Shown: positions 25,742-35,550, counted from the first letter of the stretch. The stretch is 64,000 nt of DNA from WGAL01 sp964570865 (GCA_964570865.1 CAZMZM010000002.1:34601-98600), one strand, 5' to 3'. Notes: generated by a model from the letters alone, not told the origin. Translations and numbers: made by a program.

Positions 25742-26803
25742 TTAATCCACATGAACTATCCAGCCGTATCGGTCGTCAATTTTTCCGTACTGCATTCCGG
25801 TTAGTTCGTCATATAATCTTGTTGCAAGGTCACCGGCGCCATGCTCAGCCAAGTGCATAATTTCATCATGGAATTTTAATTTGCTCACGGAAGAAATTAC
25901 TGCCGCAGTTCCCGTTCCGAAAACTTCAAGAAGTCTGCCATCTTCCTTGGCTTTGAACAATTCATCTATTGCCACTCTGCGTTCTTGCACATTGTAACCC
26001 CAATCCTTCAGGATTGTAATTACAGCATCACGTGTTATTCCGGGTAAAATCGAACCGGTCAACGGCGCCGTTGCAACTTCATCATCAAACTGTACAAACA
26101 AGTTCATGGTTCCTACTTCTTCCAAATACTTTTGCTCTATTGCATCAAGCCAAAGTACTTGCGAATATCCTTCCGCCCTTGCTTCCTTTTGGGCAAGCAG
26201 TGAAGCTGCATAATTACCGCCTGTTTTGCATTCGCCAACACCTTTGCGTACGGCGCGCACATACCTATCGGTAGCTAAAATAGGGACAGGATGAAATCCT
26301 TCAGGATAGTAAGGACCAACAGGACTAAGTATTATCAACATCTTAAATTTACTGCCCGGACGAACACCCAAAACGGGTTCCGTACCAATCATAAGTGGTC
26401 GGATGTAAAGTGAATAACCCGGACGGGTAGGGATCCACTCTTCATCAATCTTAATAAGTTTTTTAAGATAATCTAATACTAAGTCGATATCAACTTCCGG
26501 CATGCTTAACCGTCTTGCTGAATGATTAAAACGTTGAAAATTCTTTTCAGGTCTGAAAAGAGATATTTTTCCATTTACTTGTTTGTAGGCTTTTAATCCT
26601 TCAAAGATTTCCAAGCCATAATGCAGTACCATTGCGGCAGGGTGAATAACCAAATCCCTAAATTCCGTAATCTTAGGTTCCAGCCAACCGCCTTGCCCAG
26701 CGTCGTAGTCCATCTCGAACATATGAGGTGTGAATATTCTGCCGAATTCTAACTTCTCCGGCAAAGTTACTTTTTGCTCTCTCTTTTTTTCTACAACATC
26801 CAT
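25742..26803 (-). CDS. ilvE: Branched-chain amino acid aminotransferase
   Basis: A 353-residue fold-type IV PLP aminotransferase of the BCAT type. GLEIFEGLKAYK near residue 65 and the PLP-lysine segment GECKTGGNYAAS (Lys193) are diagnostic, as are the C-terminal FGTGTAAVISSV and LTGSILPGITR. It transaminates leucine, isoleucine and valine with 2-oxoglutarate. It is not next to other ilv genes. The upstream 215 bp contain two hairpins that could act on its transcript. A clear AAAAGGTG ribosome site precedes the ATG. Confidence 0.95.
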   Translation of the reverse strand: MDVVEKKREQKVTLPEKLEFGRIFTPHMFEMDYDAGQGGWLEPKITEFRDLVIHPAAMVLHYGLEIFEGLKAYKQVNGKISLFRPEKNFQRFNHSARRLSMPEVDIDLVLDYLKKLIKIDEEWIPTRPGYSLYIRPLMIGTEPVLGVRPGSKFKMLIILSPVGPYYPEGFHPVPILATDRYVRAVRKGVGECKTGGNYAASLLAQKEARAEGYSQVLWLDAIEQKYLEEVGTMNLFVQFDDEVATAPLTGSILPGITRDAVITILKDWGYNVQERRVAIDELFKAKEDGRLLEVFGTGTAAVISSVSKLKFHDEIMHLAEHGAGDLATRLYDELTGMQYGKIDDRYGWIVHVD

Positions 26804-26841
26804 AATTCACCTTTTTCTGTATTGGACAATTTAAAAATAAG

Positions 26842-26908
26842 ATGCCCGGTGGAGGGCACTACCGGGCATTGATACAAAACAGTCCCCTCTTCGACAATGA
26901 GACTGTTT
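26842..26908 (-). promoter_or_regulatory. Two stem-loops in the ilvE leader
   Basis: On the minus strand, reading toward ilvE, an eight-base stem AAACAGTC/GACTGTTT (26877-26908) is followed by a nine-base stem ATGCCCGGT/ACCGGGCAT (26842-26869), which runs into CTTATTTTT about 30 bp before the ilvE ribosome site. The second hairpin looks terminator-like, so read-through control of ilvE is possible. No leader peptide rich in Leu, Ile or Val is seen. Alternatively, the first is the terminator of the upstream lipoprotein gene. Confidence 0.45.
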
Positions 26909-27018
26909 TTTAATATTATATTAATAATTTCAATCAAAAGTTACCTGAATTTTTAACTAACCAAAAGCAAAAATAATAAATTTATTGATAGATACAAAAT
27001 TTTATAATATTATAAAAT

Positions 27019-27585
27019 CTATTGTTTATTTGTAAAATTAAATGTTTTACTTATCTTTTTGAATACAGGATTGTATGCTTCGTAGGTTGAATCCACAGCA
27101 GAAGAGAGTACTACATAACCGTATTTATCTTTTTCAAATATATATGCAAGACATTTCTGAACGCGTTTGCCATTCATGATAAACGTATATTCAAACCATC
27201 TCGAATCGTTTCCGTTAATCTTTGTTTTACCGGAATTCCCTTCCTTAAAATTTTTAAGCAGTGTCGGAATTTTCTTGAGCGAATAATTTAAATATCCGTC
27301 AATATCGGTAACTCCTTTCGGATACTTCTCCCTAAAGATAATCACATCCTCCCTAAACATATCCGTTGAATCTTTTACCGGACTTAAAGCCATTAGCTGG
27401 AAAGACTGTCTTCCTTTTTTCACTTCCCATGATTCGGGAAAGCCAATGGAATAGCTTGAATCAGCCGGCATGTATTTCACAAGTCCGTTAACACTTTTGG
27501 GTTTGGTTTCCTGATTATTATTTTTATTACCACATCCTACAAAAAATAACAATAGTGCAAATAAAACGACTATCTGTTTTAACAT
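27019..27585 (-). CDS. Putative lipoprotein of unknown function
   Basis: A 188-residue protein with a lipoprotein signal (VVLFALLLFFVGCGNKNNN, lipobox Cys18), followed by a single small domain with the strands SYSIGFPESWEVKKG and YGYVVLSSAVDSTYEAYNP. The GFPESWEV segment recalls PsbP- or DUF1795-like domains, but I am not sure of the family. It lies 26 bp downstream of metH on the same strand, possibly co-transcribed. It is anchored in the envelope. Confidence 0.7.
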   Translation of the reverse strand: MLKQIVVLFALLLFFVGCGNKNNNQETKPKSVNGLVKYMPADSSYSIGFPESWEVKKGRQSFQLMALSPVKDSTDMFREDVIIFREKYPKGVTDIDGYLNYSLKKIPTLLKNFKEGNSGKTKINGNDSRWFEYTFIMNGKRVQKCLAYIFEKDKYGYVVLSSAVDSTYEAYNPVFKKISKTFNFTNKQ

Positions 27586-27611
27586 AAATCTACCTCTATT
27601 AAATTAAAAAA

Positions 27612-30600
27612 TTATTCTGTCAAATTCGGCTTTAACCAATCTGTTGCTTCTTCTAATTTCATCTTCTTCCGCAATGCGTAGTCTTCAAGTTGATCTTGGA
27701 GAATTTTACCGACACCAAAATACTTGGCTTGCGGATTTGCAAAATATAACCCGCTTACAGATGCAGTAGGAAGCATCGCCATTGATTCCGTTAGTGTGAT
27801 TCCGGTTTCTTTCTCAACATTTAACAAATCAAAAATAATTCTTTTTTCCGTATGATCAGGTTGCGAAGGATAACCCGGCGCGGGCCTGATACCAACATAC
27901 TTCTCTTCAATCAATTCCTGATAAGTTAAATTCTCATCTTCGGCATAACCCCAAATTTCAGTTCTAACTTTTAGATGCATCAATTCGGTAAAAGCTTCGG
28001 CAAGTCTGTCGGCTAAACTCTTTACCAATATGGCGCTGTAATCGTCATGATTGGATTCAAACTTTTCGATTAACGATTCAATTCCAATTCCTGTCGTAAC
28101 TGCAAACATACCAATGTAATCTTTGATACCTGAATCTTTTGGAGCAATAAAATCAGCCAGAGCAATATTATTATTCGGTTTGTTAGATTTTTTCTGTTGT
28201 CTTAAAGTGTGCAGAACCGTCAGCGGTTTTTTCCTTTTCTCATTTTTATAAATTACTATGTCGTCCATATCGGAGTTAGCCGGGAAAATTCCAACTACGC
28301 CATTAGCATTCAACAAATAATGTTTCTCTATCTCATCCAGCATATTTAGAGCATCGTTATATAATTTTTTAGCTTCCTTACCGAATTTTTCATTCTTAAA
28401 AATAGACGGAAACTTACCTTTCAACTCCCATGCATGGAAAAACGGAGTCCAATCGATGAACTCTCTGATTTCTTTAATCGAATAGTTCTTAAATATTTTA
28501 ATCCCGAGAAACTTAGGGACAGCAGGAAGATTAACGCCAAAATCAATTAAATATTTATTCTTTCTTGCTTCAGCCAATGAAATTAAATTTTTCTTTTCTA
28601 ATTTGGAACTGTGAGCTTTTCGAATTTTATCGTATTGTTCTTCAACCTCCGATTTTATTTTATCCTTATCTTTCAGCAATTCGGTTACAACTCCCACGCT
28701 CCTTGATGCATCGAGGACGTGAACGGTTACTCCGCTGTAATTAGGGGCAATCTTAACTGCAGTATGAGTTGTAGAAGTTGTAGCTCCGCCAATAAGCAAA
28801 GGCAAATCAATTTTCATTCGTTCCATCTCTTTGGCAATATGAACCATCTCATTTAAGGAAGGTGTAATTAATCCGCTAAGCCCAATCATATCTACATCCT
28901 TTTCAACTGCAGTAGATAAAATCGTTTCGGCAGGTACCATAACTCCTAAATCTATTACATCATAGTTATTACAGGCCAAAACAACACCGACAATATTTTT
29001 ACCAATGTCGTGAACATCTCCCTTAACGGTAGCAAGTAAAACAGTTCCGACTTTCTGTGTGTTCCCGGCGGCTTTCTTTTCAGCCTCAATATAAGGTATG
29101 AGATACGAAACAGCTTTCTTCATTACTCTTGCGCTTTTAACCACTTGCGGTAAAAACATTTTTCCCGAGCCGAACAAATCTCCAACCTTATTCATTCCTT
29201 TCATTAAAGGTCCTTCGATTACGTCTAAGGATTCATTTGCTTTTTGCCTGGCTTCCTCTATATCCTCTTCAATAAATTCAACTATTCCGTTTATCAAAGC
29301 GTGCTCAAGCCTTTTATCGACAGTCCAACCGCGCCATTCGATTTTTTTCTTTTTTACTTCTCCGGTTTGCTTTACTTTTTCGGCATACTCAATAAGCCGC
29401 TCAGTTGCATCATTTCTTCTGTTTAACACTAAGTCCTCAACTAATTCCAGCAGTTGAGGTTCAATCTCTTCATAAACAATTAATTGTCCCGGATTAACAA
29501 TCCCCATGTCCAAACCGGCTTTAATAGCGTGATAAAGGAATACTGCATGAATTGCTTCACGGACAAAATTATTTCCTCTGAACGAGAATGAAACATTGCT
29601 AATTCCGCCTGAAGTACGGGCATAGGGAAGATTTTCCTTAATCCATTTTACGGCACGAATAAAATCCACAGCATAATTATTATGTTGGTCAATACCTGTA
29701 CCAATCGCAAAAACGTTTGGATCCAAAATTATATCTTCCGGAGGAAAACCGACTTTCTCGGTTAATATCTTATATGCTCTTTCGGCAATTTCAATCTTTC
29801 TTTCAAAAGTATCCGCCTGACCGTCTTCATCAAACAACATTACAATGGCTGCAGCTCCGTATCTGTGAACAAGTTTAGCGTGGTTAATAAAAACTTCTTC
29901 ACCTTCTTTTAAGCTAATTGAATTAACAATACCTTTGCCTTGCAGACATTTCAGTCCGGCTTCAATTACTTCCCAATCGGATGAATCAATCATTATCGGA
30001 AGTTTAGCGATGTTAGGTTCGGAGGCGAGAAGATTAAGAAATTTTGTTATGGCTACAGGCGCGTCAATCATTGCGTCATCCATGTTAACATCAAGCACTT
30101 GAGCACCACCGTCAACCTGTTGCAGCGCAACCGAAAGGGCTTCGTCGTATTTATCTTCACGGATTAGTCTTGCAAATTTTCTTGAACCGGCTACGTTCGT
30201 CCGTTCCCCGATGTTAACAAAGTTCATGTCTTGGCGAAATATAAGCGGTTCTAATCCCGCAAGTCTAAGGGTTTTAGTTGGTTTAGGGATTTTGCGCGGC
30301 TTAACATTTTTAGCATGATCTGCAAATACTTTAATATGGTCAGGTGTTGTACCGCAGCATCCGCCAAGTATGTTTATAAATCCTTCATTCGCATATGCAT
30401 CAAGTACTTCAACCATTGTCATAGGAGTTTCATCATACTCACCAAACTCGTTCGGCAATCCGGCATTAGGATAAAGGCTGACATAAACATCAGCAATTTC
30501 CGAAAGCTCTGAAATAAACGGACGCATCTGCTTTGGACCAAAAGCACAATTAAGTCCGACGCTCAATAAATTTTTAACATGAGAAACAGAAATCCAGAAG

Positions 30601-31280
30601 GCTTCATTAGTTTGTCCGGAAAGGGTTCTTCCGCTTTGGTCAACAATAGTTCCGGAGATCATTATTGGAATGTTGCTTTTAAGCTCTGCGGATAATTCCT
30701 CAATTGCAAACAACGCAGCCTTTGCATTCAGAGTGTCGAAAATAGTTTCAACCAATAGAATATCAGCTCCTCCGTCTATTAGTCCTCTTGCCTGCTCTTT
30801 ATAAGACTTAACAAAATCATCATAATTATACTCACGGTAGCCGGGGTCCGATATGTTGGGAGACATAGAGAGAGTTTTGTTTGTAGGGCCCATTGAGCCT
30901 GCAACAAACCTTGGTTTTTCCGGATTTGATTCCGTAAACTCTTTTGCCGCTTCTTTGGCAATCTCGGCAGCCCTGCGGTTAATGTCATACACATAATTCT
31001 CCAAGCGGTAATCCGCTTGAGAAATTGATGTTCCGTTAAATGTATTTGTCTCAAGAATATCAGCTCCCGCTTCCAAATATTTACGATGAATAGCCCCGAT
31101 AATTTCCGGCTGTGTTAAACACAACAGATCATTATTCCCTTTTAACTGTACGGGATGATTGGCGAAAAGTTCCCCGCGATAATCTTTTTCTTCCAATTGA
31201 TATTGTTGAATCATTGTGCCCATTGCTCCGTCAAGCACAAGTATTTTCTCATTTAAAATAGATTTTAATTTATTTAGCAT
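27612..31280 (-). CDS. metH: Cobalamin-dependent methionine synthase
   Basis: A 1222-residue full-length MetH that transfers a methyl group from methyltetrahydrofolate to homocysteine. Domains in order are the homocysteine-binding barrel (GAMGTMIQ at the start; zinc Cys pair in GGCCGTTPDH near 310), the pterin-binding barrel (FVNIGERTNVAGSRKF), the cobalamin-binding module with the axial His757 in KGDVHDIGKNIV, and the C-terminal SAM-dependent reactivation domain with RPAPGYPSQPDH. All key residues are intact. It is divergent from hldD. I saw no cobalamin or SAM riboswitch in the 79-bp upstream space. It requires cobalamin, consistent with cobO in this window. Confidence 0.97.
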   Translation of the reverse strand: MLNKLKSILNEKILVLDGAMGTMIQQYQLEEKDYRGELFANHPVQLKGNNDLLCLTQPEIIGAIHRKYLEAGADILETNTFNGTSISQADYRLENYVYDINRRAAEIAKEAAKEFTESNPEKPRFVAGSMGPTNKTLSMSPNISDPGYREYNYDDFVKSYKEQARGLIDGGADILLVETIFDTLNAKAALFAIEELSAELKSNIPIMISGTIVDQSGRTLSGQTNEAFWISVSHVKNLLSVGLNCAFGPKQMRPFISELSEIADVYVSLYPNAGLPNEFGEYDETPMTMVEVLDAYANEGFINILGGCCGTTPDHIKVFADHAKNVKPRKIPKPTKTLRLAGLEPLIFRQDMNFVNIGERTNVAGSRKFARLIREDKYDEALSVALQQVDGGAQVLDVNMDDAMIDAPVAITKFLNLLASEPNIAKLPIMIDSSDWEVIEAGLKCLQGKGIVNSISLKEGEEVFINHAKLVHRYGAAAIVMLFDEDGQADTFERKIEIAERAYKILTEKVGFPPEDIILDPNVFAIGTGIDQHNNYAVDFIRAVKWIKENLPYARTSGGISNVSFSFRGNNFVREAIHAVFLYHAIKAGLDMGIVNPGQLIVYEEIEPQLLELVEDLVLNRRNDATERLIEYAEKVKQTGEVKKKKIEWRGWTVDKRLEHALINGIVEFIEEDIEEARQKANESLDVIEGPLMKGMNKVGDLFGSGKMFLPQVVKSARVMKKAVSYLIPYIEAEKKAAGNTQKVGTVLLATVKGDVHDIGKNIVGVVLACNNYDVIDLGVMVPAETILSTAVEKDVDMIGLSGLITPSLNEMVHIAKEMERMKIDLPLLIGGATTSTTHTAVKIAPNYSGVTVHVLDASRSVGVVTELLKDKDKIKSEVEEQYDKIRKAHSSKLEKKNLISLAEARKNKYLIDFGVNLPAVPKFLGIKIFKNYSIKEIREFIDWTPFFHAWELKGKFPSIFKNEKFGKEAKKLYNDALNMLDEIEKHYLLNANGVVGIFPANSDMDDIVIYKNEKRKKPLTVLHTLRQQKKSNKPNNNIALADFIAPKDSGIKDYIGMFAVTTGIGIESLIEKFESNHDDYSAILVKSLADRLAEAFTELMHLKVRTEIWGYAEDENLTYQELIEEKYVGIRPAPGYPSQPDHTEKRIIFDLLNVEKETGITLTESMAMLPTASVSGLYFANPQAKYFGVGKILQDQLEDYALRKKMKLEEATDWLKPNLTE

Positions 31281-31359
31281 GTGATTTTCTTTTTAATTTA
31301 TAATACATTAATTTATAAAAATATTAAATTTTAAATGAAAATAAAATCGGGAGATTAAT

Positions 31360-32334
31360 ATGATTATAGTTACCGGCGGAGCAGGATTCATCGGCAGCGT
31401 TTTAGTTCATCAACTAAACCTTTTAGGGAAAAAAGATATTATTATTGTTGATCATTTAACAAAAAATGAAAAATGGAAGAATCTTGTCGGACTTGATTTT
31501 GAAGATTACTTTGATCGTGATGATTTCCACAATCTACTTGTTGATGACAGATTCCCATTCGAAGTTGATACTATTTTCCATCTTGGAGCTTGTTCATCCA
31601 CTACGGAAAAAGACTCGCAATTTCTTATGTACAACAATTACAAGTATTCCATTAACCTTGTAAAATATGCACTGCCGCGAGGAGCAAGATTTATTTATGC
31701 TTCTTCAGCAGCAACTTACGGAGACGGTGAAAACGGCTACATGGATAACGAAAACAGAATCGAGGAATTACGACCGTTAAACATGTATGGTTACACCAAA
31801 CATCTGTTTGATTTATGGTTAAAAAAAGAAAACCTGTTGTCAAAGGTTGCCGGAGTAAAGTATTTTAACGTTTACGGTCCTAACGAATATCATAAAGATG
31901 ATATGAGAAGTGTTGTTCATAAGGCTTTCGAACAAATCAAAGAAACCGGAAAAGTTAAACTCTTTAAGTCGTACAACGATACTTATGCCGATGGTGAACA
32001 GATGAGAGATTTTATCTATGTAAAAGATGCTGTTAACATGACTCTGTTTTTTATGGATAATGTTTCAGCTAACGGAATTTTTAATGTCGGGACGGGTAAA
32101 GCGAGAACATGGAAGGACTTGGTTTCAACCGTTTTTAATGCAATGGGCTTAGAACCAAACATTGAATTTATTGATATGCCGGACTATCTTAAAACTAAAT
32201 ATCAGTACTTTACTGAAGCTGACATAGATAAAATTATCGATGCCGGCTACACTCAAAAACTCTACTCATTAGAGTCCGGAGTTTCAGACTATATACAAAA
32301 CTACCTAATGAAAGAAAAAACCATTTCGTGGTAA
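31360..32334 (+). CDS. hldD: ADP-L-glycero-D-manno-heptose 6-epimerase
   Basis: A 324-residue extended SDR epimerase. The NAD-binding VTGGAGFIGSVLVHQL begins at residue 4, the HLGACSSTTEKD motif is that of HldD, and the catalytic YGYTK pair is Tyr143/Lys147. It converts ADP-D-glycero- to ADP-L-glycero-D-manno-heptose, the donor for LPS inner-core heptose. It implies LPS with heptose in this organism. The start has a GGGAGA site. It is followed with a 1-bp gap by a Nudix gene, probably co-transcribed. Confidence 0.95.
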   Translation: MIIVTGGAGFIGSVLVHQLNLLGKKDIIIVDHLTKNEKWKNLVGLDFEDYFDRDDFHNLLVDDRFPFEVDTIFHLGACSSTTEKDSQFLMYNNYKYSINLVKYALPRGARFIYASSAATYGDGENGYMDNENRIEELRPLNMYGYTKHLFDLWLKKENLLSKVAGVKYFNVYGPNEYHKDDMRSVVHKAFEQIKETGKVKLFKSYNDTYADGEQMRDFIYVKDAVNMTLFFMDNVSANGIFNVGTGKARTWKDLVSTVFNAMGLEPNIEFIDMPDYLKTKYQYFTEADIDKIIDAGYTQKLYSLESGVSDYIQNYLMKEKTISW

Positions 32335-32335
32335 A

Positions 32336-32794
32336 ATGAAACTTGCAACCTTGTGCTACATAAAAGACAATGGTAAAACATTGATGTTATTCCGTAACAA
32401 AAAGGAAAACGACTACCACGAAGGAAAGTGGAACGGTATTGGCGGCAAGTTTGAACCGAGTGAAACTCCCGAAGAATGCGCCATACGTGAAATAAAGGAG
32501 GAAACAGGTTTGATTGCTGAAGCCCTTACGCTAAAAGGGCTTATTACTTTTCCGCTTTTTGATGGCGTTGACGATTGGTACGTTTTTTTATTTGTGATAA
32601 CAAAGTTTTCCGGTGAATTAATAGATTCTCCCGAAGGTGAACTATCATGGATTGATGATGATAAATTACTCGAATTAAACTTGTGGGACGGTGACAGAAT
32701 ATTTATTCCCTGGTTAAAAGAAGATAAGTTTTTCAGCGCTAAGTTTAACTACAAAGGGAAAAGGTTTAAAGATTTTGATGTAAGTTTCTATTAG
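32336..32794 (+). CDS. Nudix hydrolase (MutT-like)
   Basis: A 152-residue Nudix hydrolase. The Nudix box GKFEPSETPEECAIREIKEE plus TGL fits GX5EX7REUXEEXGU. The beginning ATLCYIKDNGKTLMLFRNKKE and the end resemble 8-oxo-dGTP diphosphatases, so it may sanitise oxidised nucleotides. The substrate is not certain from sequence. It starts 1 bp after hldD and ends 7 bp before the convergent OLD-like gene. Confidence 0.88.
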   Translation: MKLATLCYIKDNGKTLMLFRNKKENDYHEGKWNGIGGKFEPSETPEECAIREIKEETGLIAEALTLKGLITFPLFDGVDDWYVFLFVITKFSGELIDSPEGELSWIDDDKLLELNLWDGDRIFIPWLKEDKFFSAKFNYKGKRFKDFDVSFY

Positions 32795-32801
32795 TAATAT
32801 T

Positions 32802-34730
32802 TTAACTCTTTATCCCAAAAAGAAAATTCACCTTTTCAAACAGTTGTCGAAAATTTTCAAAAGTTTCCGGTAAATGTCTTTCTATTCCTTTTCTCGAGAC
32901 GTATGAAGCTAAACCTATTTCCGTAACAGGAGTTGGAAACGTTGAGTTAAAAGATTTAAGATAAGGATGAGTAATATCTTCAGGTAATAGAATACCTTTC
33001 AGTGACGGAGAAACTTCTGTAATAATTTTCAGAAAATCTTCATGGGCAAACAGATCAAATATCGAAGCATTATCAACCGCATCATCACCAATAAATTCAG
33101 CATAGGAAAGGAGCTTATCAACTCCGAGCGAGTTTACTTTGCCAATTAAATTATTGTCGTAATGTAAATTGTTCTTAGGCGAAAGGACAACAAGATTAAG
33201 GTTATACCCGCTCATTAAAGTAATGAACTTAATCACATTCGAGAACCCGCCCAAAGGAGTTATTGCAATAGTATCGGATAACGTCAATTCGTTCTGCGCC
33301 TTAAAATAATCATTGAATAAGTTAAGCAGAATAAAATCCGGCACTGATTCTACAACGAGGTTTCTCTTTTTCACTAACAGATTTTGTGCAATATCGTAAC
33401 CTATTGCAACTTGAATCGGGAAAAGAGTTTCGGGATCGGTTTCATTTTTCACTTCCGAAATAACGGAGCCATCCTGGAAATCTGCTATAGTTCTTACTTT
33501 TTGCAAATCCTCGTTGCTTAACATAAAAGGTGAATGAGTAGTGTAAATTACCTGATAATCAACAGCCAAATCTTTAATAAATTTTAGTAAATCCGCTTGA
33601 GCTACCGCATGAAGATTAAGCCCGGGTTCATCCAACAGCAATACATAATCGACATTTTTTTTCTTTTCAATTTGACTGAACCAAACAATAAATGAAAAAA
33701 ACCAGTTAAATCCCTTACTCCGCCTATTAAGAGGAAGCGATACACGGTTGTACTTATCACGAATTCTGATATTAAGATAACGCTCTTCGTAGTGCTCTGA
33801 ATTTTTGAAAAACTTACCTACTTTCTTTTTGTGATGTTCGATTTCAATTTCAAATTCAAGTTCCAGATTTTTATTAGTTGACCAGTAACTATAAATTTTT
33901 TCCGTAATTAAGTTAGCAGTATTTTCCAGTTCTGAGATAAACTTTTCAAAATTATCCGTATGCAGCAATTCATTGACATCGATCTTAGCCAATTTAAATA
34001 ATGCTTTGGAGGTCCTGAAAGATTCGTCTGAATCATCACTCTCAACGAGCTTATTAAGATTTATCCTCGAAGGAAGTGAATAATATTCATCGAAATACCA
34101 AAACAACGGAAGATGAGGACGAAACCATTTTTTAGCGATGTAACCTTTTAACGGATCCGGCCAGGGATAAGCGCTTCCGGAAATGTAGTTAAATAAGTCA
34201 ATTAATGATTTTCTAATTACGGGATTTTTTACAATCTCAACTTTTTCAGGTATTTCGGAAAAATCATTAACACTTTCAATAAATGAATTTACCGACTCAT
34301 CTATATCAGCATTGCGCAAGTTGAATTTTAAAAATGCTTTAACATCAACCGGAAAATCTTTCCAAACTTGCCAATTGTTATATTTTGCTCCAAAGTAAAA
34401 AAAGTTTTCAGGCAAAGTTTTTTCACCAATGTCATTTGCGATAAGCCCTGCAAGCTTATCCTTGATTGCAAATTTACAAATAGCTACTTCCAGTTCATCA
34501 ATTTTACCTTCAAATTTTTTTAACTCATGACGGGGAAAATCTGATAAAGGATTAAAATGGAAAGACGAATTTTGGTCAAAAAAATTAATTTTAGCAAGCA
34601 CTTCAAGAAAAGCGGTTTTTCCCGATTCATTCATGCCGACTAACGCAGTTACGTCATCCTCAATTCTAACAGTTTGAGGCGAAGTAAATACTTTGTATTT
34701 ATCAAGAATAACTTCTTTAAGTTTTATCAT
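32802..34730 (-). CDS. OLD-family-like AAA ATPase with degenerate TOPRIM
   Basis: A 642-residue protein with an N-terminal ABC/SMC-like ATPase split by a long insertion. Walker A is GMNESGKT (residues 32-39), the signature region is near SLPLNRRSKGFNWFFSFI, Walker B is VLLLDEPG (Asp367, Glu368), and the H-loop is IYTTHSPFML. This is the OLD (overcoming lysogenization defect) ATPase design. The C-terminal region aligns with the TOPRIM nuclease part: LVVESVPDFILL gives Glu461 and Asp465. However, the usual DxD strand reads VVLSPKNN (Ser517-Pro-Lys519), so the metal-binding acidic pair seems lost. Its role could be defence or repair. There is no obvious GajB-like partner next to it. It is convergent with the Nudix gene. 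Confidence 0.8.
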   Translation of the reverse strand: MIKLKEVILDKYKVFTSPQTVRIEDDVTALVGMNESGKTAFLEVLAKINFFDQNSSFHFNPLSDFPRHELKKFEGKIDELEVAICKFAIKDKLAGLIANDIGEKTLPENFFYFGAKYNNWQVWKDFPVDVKAFLKFNLRNADIDESVNSFIESVNDFSEIPEKVEIVKNPVIRKSLIDLFNYISGSAYPWPDPLKGYIAKKWFRPHLPLFWYFDEYYSLPSRINLNKLVESDDSDESFRTSKALFKLAKIDVNELLHTDNFEKFISELENTANLITEKIYSYWSTNKNLELEFEIEIEHHKKKVGKFFKNSEHYEERYLNIRIRDKYNRVSLPLNRRSKGFNWFFSFIVWFSQIEKKKNVDYVLLLDEPGLNLHAVAQADLLKFIKDLAVDYQVIYTTHSPFMLSNEDLQKVRTIADFQDGSVISEVKNETDPETLFPIQVAIGYDIAQNLLVKKRNLVVESVPDFILLNLFNDYFKAQNELTLSDTIAITPLGGFSNVIKFITLMSGYNLNLVVLSPKNNLHYDNNLIGKVNSLGVDKLLSYAEFIGDDAVDNASIFDLFAHEDFLKIITEVSPSLKGILLPEDITHPYLKSFNSTFPTPVTEIGLASYVSRKGIERHLPETFENFRQLFEKVNFLFGIKS

Positions 34731-34795
34731 ATAGTGAAATTCTTTTTCAGACCAAAAACAAATTTATCATTTTTTCTTTAACTCTCAAAAGTATA

Positions 34796-35485
34796 TTAAT
34801 ATACAATTGATTTTAATTGGTAGAGTTTACTTATTTCGTAGGTCGGTTCTATATCGGTGTTGTTCTCTTTTTTGTCGGGATTAAACCAGCAAGTATCCAT
34901 CCCGAAAAGGTTTCCGCCTTCAATATCGGATGAAAGATTATCACCTATCATCAATGCTTTTATTTTATCGGTAAAATTTAATCTCTCCATTACTATTTCA
35001 AAAATCCTTTTGTCCGGCTTGGCAATGCCTACTTCCTCGGAAATAATAATCGCATCAAAATAGTTGAAAATTTCCGAAGAAGAAAACCTCGGTTTCTGAA
35101 CTTTAGTCATTCCGTTTGTTAAAAGAGCTAATCTAAAATTTGTACTTATCTCTTCGATTAACGTTTTAGCGCCAGGCAACAATGTATTGTTCATACTCAA
35201 AAAATTAAGATAGCAATCTGAAAACTCATGCGGAGAAATCCCATCTATATTCACCCTACTAAAATATCGTTTGAACCTTTCGGGTTTAAGTTCTTCGGCT
35301 GTAATTAATTTTTGTTCAAACTCCGTCCAAATTTTCTTGTTAATCTTTTTAAATTCCGAAAGATGAAAATCTTCATTGTATTTAATCTTGTACTGTTCGA
35401 AAGAACTTTTTAATGCAAATTTTTCCGCTGCTTCAAAATCGAACAAGGTTTTGTCGGCATCAAAAATCAAAACTTCGTATTTCAT
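34796..35485 (-). CDS. HAD phosphatase, YjjG-type pyrimidine nucleotidase
   Basis: A 229-residue haloacid-dehalogenase phosphatase. Motif I is FDADKTLFDF (nucleophile Asp9), motif II is LLTNGMTK, the motif III Lys is in VGIAKPDKRIF, and motif IV is IGDNLSSDIEGG. The sequence DKTLFDFEAAE and overall length match YjjG, which removes phosphate from non-canonical pyrimidine nucleotides. It is cytoplasmic. It lies between the OLD-like and acyl-CoA synthetase genes on the same strand, but a terminator separates it from the downstream end of the synthetase gene. Confidence 0.88.
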   Translation of the reverse strand: MKYEVLIFDADKTLFDFEAAEKFALKSSFEQYKIKYNEDFHLSEFKKINKKIWTEFEQKLITAEELKPERFKRYFSRVNIDGISPHEFSDCYLNFLSMNNTLLPGAKTLIEEISTNFRLALLTNGMTKVQKPRFSSSEIFNYFDAIIISEEVGIAKPDKRIFEIVMERLNFTDKIKALMIGDNLSSDIEGGNLFGMDTCWFNPDKKENNTDIEPTYEISKLYQLKSIVY

Positions 35486-35494
35486 AATTTTCCA

Positions 35495-35535
35495 TAAAAA
35501 AAAGCCGTACCCAGCAAAATAGTGAATACGGCTTT
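35495..35535 (-). terminator. Intrinsic terminator of the acyl-CoA synthetase gene
   Basis: Stem AAAGCCGTA with TACGGCTTT, followed on the minus strand by eight T. It starts 16 bp after the synthetase stop codon and lies immediately before the nucleotidase start. Confidence 0.85.
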
Positions 35536-35550
35536 AAATAAAATAATTTG

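Noticed and set aside
29098..29457. A 119-codon + frame inside metH
   Set aside because: It is antisense to the continuous, highly conserved MetH coding sequence and so a shadow frame.
31281..31359. Possible cobalamin or SAM riboswitch between metH and hldD
   Set aside because: Only 79 bp of AT-rich sequence, without a conserved B12 box or SAM-box-like stems.
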